From: Sequoia sempervirens
Taxonomy: Eukaryota > Streptophyta > Pinopsida > Cupressales > Cupressaceae
DNA: 64,000 nt
Reading direction: 5' to 3'
Assembly (NCBI GenBank): GCA_007258455.2
Contig: VDFB02270651.1
Span: 495,202,320 to 495,266,319 of the forward strand
Under the pieces are notes generated by a model. That model was given only the letters and a program-made list of their open reading frames with translations, ran no database searches and was not told the DNA's origin. A program made the translations under genes and the position numbers. Positions within the stretch are counted from its first letter, which is position 1. Every line of letters starts with the position of its first letter. This document shows, piece after piece, positions 21,664-33,403 of the stretch.

Positions 21664-22796
21664 AGAACGAAAGTTGTACCCCAATCCAGTCGTGTCGTAA
21701 TTGGCAGAGCGTCGAAGCTAGGGTGATACCTAGATAGACATGAAGAGTTGGTCCGAGCCTTTCAGTATCTCGCTGGGGTTCCCGACTCACGCTTGTGACG
21801 AACTGGTGTTCACGGTTGTGCCTCACGTATCGAGAGTATATCGAGGACTCCCTAGAAGCCTTGTGCATCCTAGATTAAGAATTTGCCTTGCCATACCCTT
21901 AATATTAATCATAGGATTGTGCTTGCTTGAAGTATTTTCTTGTGTAAAATCTGTCAAATTTTTGATAGTTTGGTCTTACTTTATCATTTTGCGTCTTTGC
22001 CATAGCCATCAAAACCCAACTCTTCCTTACTGCAGAAAGGCGGCAGTGCCTCTGATTTACTACAGAAAGCTGTCTACGCCCCTGATTTTGCTGGCCACGC
22101 CCCTGATTTACTGCAGAAAGCTGTCTACGCCCCTGATTTTGTTGGCCATGCCCCTAATTTACTGTAGAAAGCTGTCTACACCTTTGATCTTGCTGTCAAC
22201 GCCCTGATTTTTGCTACAGAAGGGCGAATTTGCCCTCCTGAACACCCGAAACTGCCCCATTTGGATTGATTTAGCCTCTAAACCATCATTTAATCATTTC
22301 CAACCATTTATCTCATCATCCTAAGCCTCCAGTTTGTCATTCTAAGCCTTCAAAAACCCCCGTTTGATCGTTTTAAACTTCCATCTCATTATTCCAAACT
22401 TTCGTTCAACCATTCTAAATCCCCATACATTCTCCACAATTATCCTTAATCCCCCACTCATTCTAATTTCCCCCTAATCCACTAATAATTTCTTACCATT
22501 TGCATCTCCAAACATCACCCATAACCAAACTGTCCTAACCTTGTGTTACAAAGTGGATATCCAAATTGACTATAGCGCTTGAAGTTGATTATTGGTCTTT
22601 AACTTTGACCCCAATCAATTTGCCTCCATCTTGAGGTGAATTTGGTGGCGTAAGTTATCATCTTCGACCCAATCAATCCATTCTTACCTTAAAGTGGATT
22701 CGGTGTCGTAATCACCATCTTAATCAATTAAAGCTCTTAGTTGTTAAGGGTAACTTCCTTTGATCAAACTCAAGGTCTCCCTCTCATCTCTTACCG

Positions 22797-23230
22797 CCCA
22801 ATAATCCAATCCAATCCAAATCCAAATCCCAATCCAAATCCCAATCCAAATCCAATTCAAATCCAATCAAATCCAAATCCAAATCTAATCCAATCCAATC
22901 CAAATCCAAATCCAAATCCAAATCCAATTCAAATCCAATCAAATCCAAATCCAAATCTAATCCAATCCAATCCAAATCCAAATCCAAATCCAATTCAAAT
23001 CCCATCCAATCAAATCCAAATCCAAATCTAATCCAATCCAATCCAATCAAATCCAAATCCAAATCTAATCCCATCCAAATCTAATCAAATCCAATCCATT
23101 CCAATCCAATCCAAATCCAATCGAAATCCAATCAAATCCAATTCAATCAAATCCAAATCCTAATCTAATCAAATCCGATTCAATCGTAATCCAATCCAAT
23201 CTAATATATCCCAACAAAATCTGATCCAAA
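22797..23230. repeat. AATCCA-type hexamer array before gag
   Basis: About 430 bp are dominated by AATCCA and AATCC units, with longer blocks repeated (for example AATCCAATCCAAATCC). It decays toward gag. It reads as Asn-Pro on the plus strand and Leu-Asp on the minus strand, so long frames here are artefacts. Confidence 0.9.
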
Positions 23231-23295
23231 TCCAAGCCCCATCTAAATCTCACCTCATCCAATCACAATCAAATCATTTAACATCTAGCATTTGC

Positions 23296-25850
23296 ATGCC
23301 CGTTCAGACCCGTTCACAAACAAAGAAAATGGCCGACCATCAAGCTCAGAACACCCAAGCAAACAACCCTCAAGATCCCAATAACACAATCAACGTCTCA
23401 TCAGATCCTAACAAGGGTGCCAACATCTCCCATGATCCTCATAATGGTACTTCATCACACTCCAACACTGAGAATCAAAATAACTCACCACATGGAGAAG
23501 AGAGTATGGTTAATCAACCTGAACTCACACTTGAGGAACATTTTAGTAATCCCGCCAATGTGCAAATGACCGACCATTTGCTTGAGAAACATGGGGAAGA
23601 AATCTTGGCCCACTTAATTGAGAAGGGTGTTAAACCCCCTCCAATGTTGACTTGACCAAATATAGGGGTGCCTTGTCTAACATACTCCATGAGTCCCAAA
23701 ATATACCCGAAGGTTCATACTTCCCCAACATTCCTCCAGTCGAGGGTTGGCACCAACCTGAATTTGGCAATGCCGTTCTTTATCAAGTTAATTATCCCCC
23801 ACACGCTTCGACCTCGGCTATAGGTGGACCTCAAGTGTCGGATCCTAATAATCCTTTTGCTTACGGCATGCCACAAAGTGTTCCACAACCTCCTCCATTA
23901 ATAACACCCCCTCCTGCCAACCAACCTCCAGTCAACATTGGGGGCACCTCCTTTGCCACAGCACTTCCACCTCCTGGGACCACCAACATACCACCTCAAC
24001 AGGTTCACCAATCTACTATCCCACCTCAAATACTACCACAAAGCACACCCCAGTTGAACATTCTGAGCGGTACCCAACAACCCTCTCTACAAAACGTGCC
24101 TACGCTACCTCCGTCGTCTCATCCGCAACAACCTATACCCAATACTTTGACCTCTTCACAACAACCATCCTACCAATCACAAGGCAATCCATCTCAACCA
24201 CCTACCCAAACCATATCTCCCTTTCTTGCGTCCCTTTTGCGTCCAAAGGTTCAACCACAACATAGTATCCCACTTCAGTCCATACAACATCCGACCTCAC
24301 AACAACAACCTCCCCAACACTACTACTACAACAACCAACAACAATTTCCCCAACGACCGCTTTACACGACCTCCCAGCCATCACAACAATACCCTCAATA
24401 CCAACAAACCAACACGCAACGTCCTATCCAAGTTCCTCAACAACCTACCCCACATGTTTACCAAACAAATTCATATTATGCCCCACAACAACAACCCCCA
24501 TATCAACAAAATCCCCCACCTTACCAGCAGGCCATGTCATCATCCAATCATCCAAACCCGTATTTCAACAATCTGATGCCCTTTCAGCAAGATCCTTCAT
24601 CATTCTATCATCCATATCCCCCCAACCCGCCACCAGCTAGCTCAGATTTGTTGGAAATCAAAGCCGCACTTAAGGATCTTCAAGCTGGGACTACAAAACA
24701 ATCATTCAAGTTTGAAGAAATATGTCCATATCCGTTTGATCCCTCCATCTCATTGGTCCCATTTCCTAAACATTTCGAGATACCAAAATTTGACAAATAC
24801 AAGGGAGACAAAGACCCTAAGGCTCATTTGCAGGAGTTTTATTCACAGTGTCAAGAAGTCATGTACAGTGATAACTATCTCTTGTGCTTGTTCCCATGAA
24901 GCCTAGCAAGCCATGCCCTAGATTGGTTCATGACTCTTGAAAAGGGGTCCATAAAAACTTTTGCAGACTTATCAGAGAGGTTTGTATCCTACTTATCTTT
25001 CAACTTGCGGAAGGATACAGACACCTTAGATCTCCTAAAAGAGAAACAACGGGACAGAGAAACCTTTACCAGCTACCTCCAATGGTGGCGTGCATTAGCT
25101 AGTCAAATGAAAAATCCTTTGAAAGAAAAAGACATGGTCACCCTTTTCGTGGAAAATTCTCATCCTGACATGGCCCACAATTTCAGACTACACTGTGTCA
25201 CCACTTTTGCCGAGATAGTAGAAAAGGGACCTATCCTTGAACGTGCCCTCATTGCCAAAGGACACATCAAAATACAAAGTCATGATAAAGAAAGGTCATT
25301 TGGAGATAAACCACGATTCTGGAACAAAAACAAGAATGCGGTCAACGATGGAGTGACTGACACCAAGCAGGTCCAAGTGGCTAATGCATCCCAAGGGCAA
25401 CAACAGTTTGTACCCAACGCCATATCAGTACCCTGGGGGGCACCTCGCCCCCCTCAACAGTCAAACCAAAGAAATCAGGGGAATACCAAATGTCAATACG
25501 CCCAATTGGGTGAACCCCTGAGTGTTGTTTTTAACAAATTGTTACAAATCAATTACCCCATCACATATCCTGTCACCAAACCATTCGATGAGTCCAAACC
25601 CAAGCCGGCATGGTTTAAAGAAAATGAGTATTGTGACCTTCATAAAATCAAGGGACACTCCTTGAATAAGTGTCAGGGTTTGAAAAATTATGTCCAAGAT
25701 CTCATTGATCGAGGAGATATCAAGGTTGACCCCAGTCAACCTTCGTCGTCCAATGCTCAACTCAAATCTATCAAAACGCCTTCCCAAACCATAGTCAAGG
25801 TCCTAGCACCTCCAATAGTAATCCCCAAAACAACAGCACTAATAATGTGA
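23296..25850 (+). pseudogene. gag: gag of the Tat-like element
   Basis: The frame starts MPVQTRSQTKKM at 23296, a start typical of plant gypsy gag, and shifts frame at about 23650. A long Pro/Gln-rich segment (23700-24640) follows. Next comes the retrotransposon gag (capsid) domain at about 24700-25280, recognisable from FEIPKFDKYKGDKDPKAHL and ALDWFMTLEKGSIKTF. A TGA at 24897-24899 sits inside that domain, probably an Arg codon originally. A zinc-binding motif CDLHKIKGHSLNKC lies near 25630, followed by the usual LKNYVQDLIDRG. The frame shifts again at about 25848 into the protease region. Gag would form the virus-like particle and package the RNA. The Gln/Pro-rich segment is long but fits this lineage. 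Confidence 0.88.
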
Positions 25851-27583
25851 ATTACAAGAATGTGCCCTTCAATTATGAAGGTGTTATTCATTACATTGAG
25901 CAGGTGGAACCTCGAATATCCATGATACACGTTAAAGCCAAAGACCCTCAATGTGTTGTGACTACACGACGAGCCCGCCTCACCGTCCCTGCAGCCTCTG
26001 CACCCATCCAACCCACTCCTGTAAACTCTCAATATAACATTCTTGATCACCTAAGGAAGACCCCCGCTCACATATCCATTTTGGATTTGCTTAAGTCTTC
26101 CCCGGTACATCAAGAGATCCTCAATAGAGCCTTGCAAGAGATCCATGTACCAGATGACATCGACCCCACACAATTCCAAGTTTTGGTGGGACACTTGGCT
26201 TTGTCTCATCACCTCCACTTCAGCCAAGATGATATGCCCAACATTGATGTCAATCAGAACCGCCCCCTACATATCGAAGTCATAGTTGCCCGCCATAAAA
26301 TAAAAAGGGTCTTGATAGATAATGGCTCTACCCTCAATTTATGTACTTTGAAATTCATAAAACAGGTAGGGTATACTCAAGCGGACCTAAGCAACCAGAT
26401 AATTACAATCAAAGCTTATGACAATGCAGAGAGAAATTCAGAAGGAATCATCAGTCTCCCTATCCAAGTGGGATCTGTGCTCCAATATACTACCTGTCAT
26501 GTCCTCGATCTGGACTTACCGTATAATCTCCTCCTTGGCCACCCATGGCTCCATGCTATGCAGGCCGTCCCATCCACTTACCATCAATGCCTCAAATTTC
26601 CTATCAACGGACAAGAGGTCACCATCTATGCCGACCCCCAACCATTCGAATATTGCCATGCTCTAGAGGCATCATTTCCCCATTTACATTATTGTCCTGG
26701 AGTTGAAATGGGGGCATCTCAGTCATCACCTGTTAATCCACCATCCACCGTAACAACAACTCCATCTTCCACGGATCCTACAATCACAAAAGTCTAGATC
26801 ATTGACAAAGGGTGTGGCGAGTATGAAATGCATACCGCTCTTAATGTAGCGACCATGCCACCATCGCCACACGAGTATGGTCAACCTTCCCATGCTACCC
26901 CAAAGGAAGACAAGATTGTCACCTTCCGTGGCAAAAATATTCCTACCACCACTTTCGTATCTCCAAGCATCAAGACAGACGTGCCAGAAGAAGACATAAG
27001 TCAATAGGTTTACCGAGAAGAGCCCCAGCCGGAAACTCCTCTCAAGGAATACTTCCAAGAAAAGTACCCCTGGCCAACAAATTTCGTGGAAAAGCATAAC
27101 TATCAAGGCAGAGGCCTAGGAAAGCAAGAACAAGGGCGGTTGCAACCCATTGATACGTCTCTGCTACCCAAAAATATAGGAATTGGGTATGACAGTAAAC
27201 AAAAAAGCCTCGCAACATCATCTAATACTTCTAATAGTATCACCAAGGACGAGGGCTCATTGGCAGACATACCTGAGGAAGAATCCATCATACACGCGTA
27301 TGATGATGTCGATCACACTGACTTATCGTCCATGTTCGAATGCCTATCCGTTTGCACCATCAGCCTATCCCTTCGTCACCCTGAACTCATTGATTGGGAC
27401 CTACATAACACCACACCTGTTAGTATGTCTACAGACACATATGTCAACCTTATGGGATTGGGGGAGGATGAACACTCCAGTCACAAAAATAAAAATAAGA
27501 AAAATAAAAAGAGGTCATCCAGTGAAAACCTCCCTGAAGCACTTCCTGACCTAGAAAAAAGTAAAAATAAAGGACGCATCTGA
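25847..27583 (+). pseudogene. Protease and G-patch-like linker of the Tat-like element
   Basis: One frame runs with stops at 26795-26797 and about 27005. The aspartic protease region is at about 26250-26560, with an active-site-like VLIDNGSTLNLC (DNGS rather than the usual DTG or DSG, a variant I associate with Tat-type elements) and a downstream LLLGHPWLH. At about 27105-27130 a glycine-rich NYQGRGLGKQEQG resembles a G-patch, seen in the same position in plant Tat elements. After a Lys/Asn-rich end the frame shifts at about 27590 into RT. The protease would cut the gag-pol polyprotein. Confidence 0.82.
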
Positions 27584-27635
27584 TGGCGAAAACCTCGAAG
27601 AGGCGCTGGAAGATGGAGATGTTCATCTTCCCCTC

Positions 27636-29110
27636 ATGGGAACTCAACTATCCGCCAGATCATCTATCCTGATTGAAGAAACACAAGAAGTCAATTTGGG
27701 AACTGCTGAAAGTCCGAAGATCACCTATGTAGCCAAGTCACTCTCCGAACAAGAGTATCCGATCTTTATGCAGCTACTCCGAGAAGGCATCATCAACTTT
27801 TCCTGGTCATACTCAGACATGCCAGGCTTAGACCCGGCTTTAGTGGTCCATCACTTAGACATCCACCCAGACGCCAAACCTGTCAAGCAAAAACTCTGAA
27901 AGATGCACCCGCAAGTTGCATTGTTAGTTAAGAAGGAATTGGAGAAGTTACTGGACACAGGTTTTATCAAACCAATTGACTACTCCGAATGGATCTCCAA
28001 TATAGTTCCAGTTGCCAAACCCAATGGAGACATTCGGGTCTGTAGGGATTTTAGGGATCTCAACAAAGCCTGCCCAAAAGATGATTTCCCTCTTCCTAAT
28101 ATTGATATGTTGGTTGACTTAACATCAGGACATGAGATGTTGTCCCTCATGGATGGCTTCTCCAGTTATAACCAGATCCGAATTGCACCTGAAGATCAAC
28201 ACAAAACTGCCTTCACAACTCCCTGGGGCACCTTTTGTTACAATGTCATGCCCTTCGGTCTCAAAAACGTGGGGGCAACGTATCAGAGAGCCATGATAGT
28301 TATCTTCCATGACCTCATCCATATCATCATGGAAGACTATGTTGATGACCTATTAGGGAAGTCAAAAACACGAGTAGAACATCCGGCCATCCTAAAGAAG
28401 ATATTTGAGCGGTTAGAGCATTATAAGTTACGGTTGAACCCGAAAAAGTGTGTCTTTGGGGTCACGTCAGGGAAATTGTTGGGTTTCATAGTCTCTCGCA
28501 GAGGTATTGAAGTTGATCCTGCCAAGGTAAAGGCTATTCTGGACATGCCACCTCCATGCAATCTAAAGCAGTTAAGAAGCCTCCAAGTAAAGATGCAGTC
28601 CATCCGTCGGTTCATCGCCCAGCTCGCAGATAAATGTCAACCATTTACCTATATTTTGAAGAAAGATTCAACCTTCCGATGGACTCCGCAGTGTCAAATA
28701 GGTTTTGATAAAATCAAAAAATATTTAGCTCATCCGCCAATTTTGATGCCACCTATTCCAGGAAAACCCCTCCTGCTTTACATCTCTGCTACCTCAGTCG
28801 CACTGGGGGCATTATTGGTGCAGCATGACGAGTCACTCAAGGAAAGGGCAATCTACTACATCAGCTGAACACTAGTTGGCTATGAGTTAAATTACTCCCC
28901 TATGGAAAAAGCTTGCCTAGCACTAGTTTTCAATACACAGAAACTCCGCCATTACATGCTCAGTCACCCAGTCAAGTTAATCGCTAAAATTGATCCCTTG
29001 AAGTATCTGTTATCTAGAACCACTTTGACTGGACGCATGGCCAAATGGGTCATGCTCCTCGGTGAATTTGACATCGAGTATGTAGAGCGCAAAGCTATAA
29101 AAGGACAAGT
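27636..29110 (+). pseudogene. Reverse transcriptase and first RNase H of the Tat-like element
   Basis: A single frame with TGA stops at 27897 and 28866, both readable as former Arg (CGA) codons. RT motifs in order are WISNIVPVAKPNGDIRVCRD, DFPLPNID, the FGLKN-GATYQRAM block and the catalytic YVDD at 28338-28349. The connected RNase H follows from about 28780 (LLLYISATSVALGALLVQ to VIADQLAE). Apart from the stops the motifs are well preserved, in keeping with a fairly young element. RT copies the RNA into DNA and RNase H removes the RNA strand. Confidence 0.92.
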
Positions 29111-29179
29111 TATTGCTGATCAATTGGCTGAAGCACCATTGGCAGATGCTTACCCCCTAGACACTGAATTCCCAGATGA

Positions 29180-29800
29180 AGAAATCTACTCAGTGACAGA
29201 GGCACCGACATGGACGTTATATTTCGATGGCTCATACACTCACAATGGGTCTGGGGCAAGAATTCTATTAGTGACTCCTCAAGGTGACTACATCCCAAAA
29301 TCATTTAGGATAGCGTTTCCCTGTACCAACAATATGGCAGAATATGAAGCTCTCCTCACCGGCCTTAGAATTGCAAAACAGTGGCACATTACACATTTGA
29401 AAGTATTTGGGGATTCCTTGCTGGTTATCAAACAAGTTAATGATGAATTCCTCACAAAAGATGACAAACTGTTACCCTATAAACGCATGGTGGACGATTT
29501 CAAGAAATATTTCACCTCCATACAGTTTGACCAAATCCCTCAGGTGCAGAACAAAGCAACAGATGCCATGGCCACTATTGGTTCTTTGATTGACATGCCC
29601 AAGGATCGAATAGAGTGTGAGTTTCTTGTCGAACAATTGTTAATCCCTGCATATGATGTTCCTGACACTGACATGGTGTGCGATGTTATAGGTCCCGCCT
29701 CCCCGTGGTACCAAGACATATATACTTATCTCCATAACAATACCATACCCCCAGAACTTACATGCAACCAACGTAAATCCTTTATCCATCGTTCGTCCTG
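29180..29800 (+). pseudogene. Second (archaeal-type) RNase H of the Tat-like element
   Basis: In the same frame as RT, a second RNase H carries LYFDGSYTHNGSG, NNMAEYEALLTGL and FGDSLLVIKQVN, with a later Asp in NKATDAMA. These supply the D-E-D-D residues. A duplicated RNase H of this type between RNase H and integrase is the best single marker for the Tat lineage of plant Ty3/gypsy elements. A TGA at 29799-29801 separates it from integrase. Confidence 0.88.
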
Positions 29801-29801
29801 A

Positions 29802-30960
29802 TACATCATCGTTGGTGATACGCTTTATCATCGCGGGTATGATGGAATCCTCCTGAGATGTCTGAATGAGACCGAAGCCCAAATGGTACTAACGGAAGTA
29901 CATGGTGGTATTTGTGGGGCTCATTCAAATGGTATGGATCTGGCCAAAAAGATCTTACGGGCTGGATACTATTGGCCTACATTGGAACATGATGCTTGCG
30001 ACTTTGTCAAGAAATGCCTTCCATGCCAACAGCATGTGGATTTGATCCACGCTCTAGCGCAAGATCTTCAGCCTCTCCTAGCACCGTGGCCATTTTCTCA
30101 ATGGGGTTTCGACTTGATTGGCAAGATTCACCCACCATCATCCGACGGCCATACATTCATCATTACCGCAACTGAGTATTTCACCAAATGGGTGGAAGCA
30201 ATGCCACTCTTACAAATCACTGGCACTCAGATTTCTAAATTAATCCTTTACCATATTCTCTGTAGATATGGTATCCCATCCACCATCCTTTTCGACAACA
30301 GAAAACCATTCAAGAACCAAGCCATGAAACACCTATGCGAAACCTTCCATATTCAACACCATTGTTCGACGCCGTATTACCCCCAGGGTAATGGTCAAGC
30401 GGAAGCAACCAACAAGACCCTCATCCGCATCCTGAAAAAGGTTGTCAATAACACTAGACGTGATTGGCACCTTCACATTCATCCTGCTCTCTGGGCATAC
30501 CGCACATCCATCTGTACCCCAACAGGCCACCCCATACTCTTTAGTACACGGTGCTGAAGCCGTCTTGCCAATCGAAGTTGAGCTCCCCTCATTGAGAATT
30601 TCTTTGAAGAACCTCATCAGCGAAGAAGATGCTCGCATTGCACGGCTTGCATAGTTAGAGTTACTGGATGAATGCAGAATACGAGCCTATGATCACCTAC
30701 AAGCATACCAGAATCGTCTCAAACATCATTACAGTAAAAAGGTCCGCCCCAGGCAATTCCAGGTTGGTGAACTTGTATTCAAGGAAAATCAGCATACTCA
30801 GCATGACCGCGACAGGAAAGGAAACTTTGAGGCAAACTGGCTAGGGCCATATATCATAACTGCCAAATATGGATCTGGAGCCTATAGGTTGACTACTCTG
30901 GAAGGAGATCCCCTTGACGAACCTGTCAATATTCTCCATCTGAAAAGGTTCCACGCTTAA
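29802..30960 (+). pseudogene. Integrase of the Tat-like element
   Basis: The frame continues from the second RNase H. The N-terminal zinc-binding region includes HGGICGAHSNG and KKCLPCQQH. The catalytic core has the first Asp in WGFDLIGKI, the second in ILFDNRKPFKN and the Glu in YYPQGNGQAEATNK, so the DDE triad is intact. A one-base frame shift near 30530 moves the reading to a second frame (TPYSLVHGAEAVLPIE). A TAG at 30655 follows, and the frame ends with the GPY/F-like region (NWLGPYIITAKYG) and LHLKRFHA at TAA 30958-30960. No chromodomain is present, as expected for Tat. Confidence 0.9.
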
Positions 30961-33403
30961 GTCCGCTTGATCTACCCTACCAAAAAAACCAAAAAAATAA
31001 AAAAAGTGACAGAAAAATCCAAAAAAATAGTAAAGACAAATAAATCCGTCCTATGGTGAAAACCACCTCTTGGTGGCGCCTTGGATAAGTATGGATGGTG
31101 AAAACCTGGTAACAGGCGTCATCCATAGAGGGCTTAATCATTATCTACCTGGCATCCTAGTTATTTTATGTTGTCATTTGCACTATCATCTCCACCCACA
31201 TCAGCCTAGGACGCTTGGTATTTGTTGATTGAGCACTGGACGACTCACCTTACCAATCCCTCATCCTGAGCTTCCTTATATCCCACTTTGAGCTTATGTC
31301 TTTCGGTTGGTCTGTGTCGTCATATAGGATCATCCATCGTGTTGGTCTCCATCTAGATCTTATCCTCTCGTGTCACTCTCCTCCTTTATCGAACTACGTT
31401 GCCCTTGCGCTTTCACGTAGGCAAGGTTGATCATTTGATCTTCCCCTGGGGCATTGGTTTGTCACCTGTTGTGTCCTTCATCATCGGTCACCATTGTCTT
31501 CTTTCCGCTTTATCCATGGTCTTTTTCCCTAAACTACGAGGGCTCTGCACTTTCACATAGGCAAGGCCAATCTCTGATCGGCCCTCGAGCCCCTAGGTCT
31601 TTAGGTTGTGGCTTGTCTCCTTTGTGTTGTATCATCAAGCTATGCCTTTATCTAGCCGGTCCTTAACAAGCAAAACCCACTTGTACCAATGAATCTAATC
31701 AATTTTGAATATCCTATATCATATCGATCTTTTCCTGCAGTATCCATCATAGGTCTCAGCAGGATGCATCCTTCCTAACAGACCTCATCACTTCCATCCA
31801 CCCCCTTGATCCTATGGCAATGGACATTTGAAATTGGTTGCGATCTTTTGATGCTTTTGGTTTTTGTTTATCATTTGAGTTCCCTATAATCACTTGTCAA
31901 GGCCGCCATAATTCATCATATTATGGCGTGTTTTGATTAGTCCACATAGGGGCATATCTTGATTTTGTCTTTTTGGTTGTCCCACATAGTACCCACCACG
32001 ATCCTGGAGGTCTTGTGTTATGTTGGGGCATCCTTTCATGCTTGTGGTTATCTCAATACTAGACTCGACTAAAGTCTTTCTTTGAGACTTTAGGGTATTG
32101 GGATAACCTTCTTGTCTGGCGTGTTTCTCTCATGCATTAGACACTAATCTACCTAGGTCTTCTATACCTTGGTGAATCATGTCTTATGCTATTGCAAAAA
32201 CCAGTGCTCCAAAGATAATAAATTGAGTTAGGATTGCATTTTTCATAATCATTGCATTCACATTCACCCTATGGTTTTGGTTGTACAAATACTTTCCCCC
32301 ATTCTTTTCATCTCTCCTCAGGATACTGGTAATTTTTGACAAATTCCAAATGACATCCCTCTTCACAATCACCACATACCCACCTTCCATTATCATGTCA
32401 GTTCTTATTGGCACTCATGGCCATGTGTTACTCCCTCTAAAATTACAAAAATACTATGTCAGATACCTTCCATCACTTGCATTACGTGTTAGGTTCATCG
32501 CCACCTGCATCATCACATGTTAGGTCCATACATACGTCGACACCTACATCACGAAGTGTTAGACACATAATACATCACATACTGCATATATAAGATATTC
32601 ATACAAAATCCATCATACACATATACATACATGACAAATAAGTCAATTAGGCATCCATATAAATAAATCATCATAGATCCCATAGATTCATATTCCATAC
32701 GTGCATCAATCCAATCATCCACATAAACATCTCAATCAATCAATGCATACGCATAAGTAAAATTATCCATATTCCATAAATACATACATCTACTCATCCA
32801 CATGAACATCTCATATCATAAACATAAACACATACACATAAATACACATAAGCATGATTATCCAGATAAAATTGTTGCAAATCATCCGTGTGAACATTCC
32901 ATATCATGAACATAAGCATAAATAAACCAATGCATCCATCCATATAAACAAGTAATACCATATACACATGCATATAATCATCCATCATAAACCGAAACAT
33001 ACTACATGGTGTCAATAAGAACTGCCTCATATCAAAATAATATCACATGTGTCACATGACCATCATACATATATCCGCCACATGACAAAGTACAAAATCC
33101 AGAGATATAAAACATCTCTGATCTCTGTCAATAAATCCTACACAACCCATCCTGTATCTGCCAAAAATAACCAATGTCCTGCATCTGCCTGCTCTACTGA
33201 GAGCTGCCTACATCTGACCTCTGCAGAGAATCGGGTCCTGGCCCCCTATGTGCTGGGGTCCCCTGGTACTCACGGGTGGGTGTCCCCTGATAACCGCCGT
33301 ATGGAGACGGCGTCCGCCGGTAATCACTGAATCCCCTAGTGCGTGTCCCTAGAGACTGAGATGGCCCTGGTGGCTGTGGAGCCTGGCTGACGTAGCGTGC
33401 AGT
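30961..33403. other. 3' noncoding region of the Tat-like element
   Basis: About 2.4 kb without a supported gene. Near 30975-31110 an A-rich stretch is followed by repeated GGTGAAAACC. At 31390-31610 two related segments share CTTTCACRTAGGCAAGG. From 32560 to 33070 the DNA is AT-rich with many CATA and ATCCAT units. The first part is the true 3' untranslated part of pol; the last part lies downstream of the antisense gene. Confidence 0.55.

Larger units (their letters stand above)
20671..23295 (+). other. 2.6 kb leader of the Tat-like element
   Basis: There is no gene in front of gag, so the extra ORF1 of Ogre-type elements is not seen. The leader holds GC-rich palindromic repeats (20728-20875, 21100-21215 and, weaker, 22030-22215), a 92 bp tandem duplication (20878-21062), TATATAAAGGGGGG at 21650-21663, and an AATCCA-type array just before gag. 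Short frames here are composition artefacts. Confidence 0.6.

Noticed and set aside
22741..23074. Open frames rich in Asn-Pro (plus) and Leu-Asp (minus)
   Set aside because: They are read from the AATCCA array, which leaves several frames open on both strands; no start context or homology.
20671..23295. An Ogre-type extra ORF1 before gag
   Set aside because: I looked for a long frame with coding character in the leader and found only short composition-driven ones.
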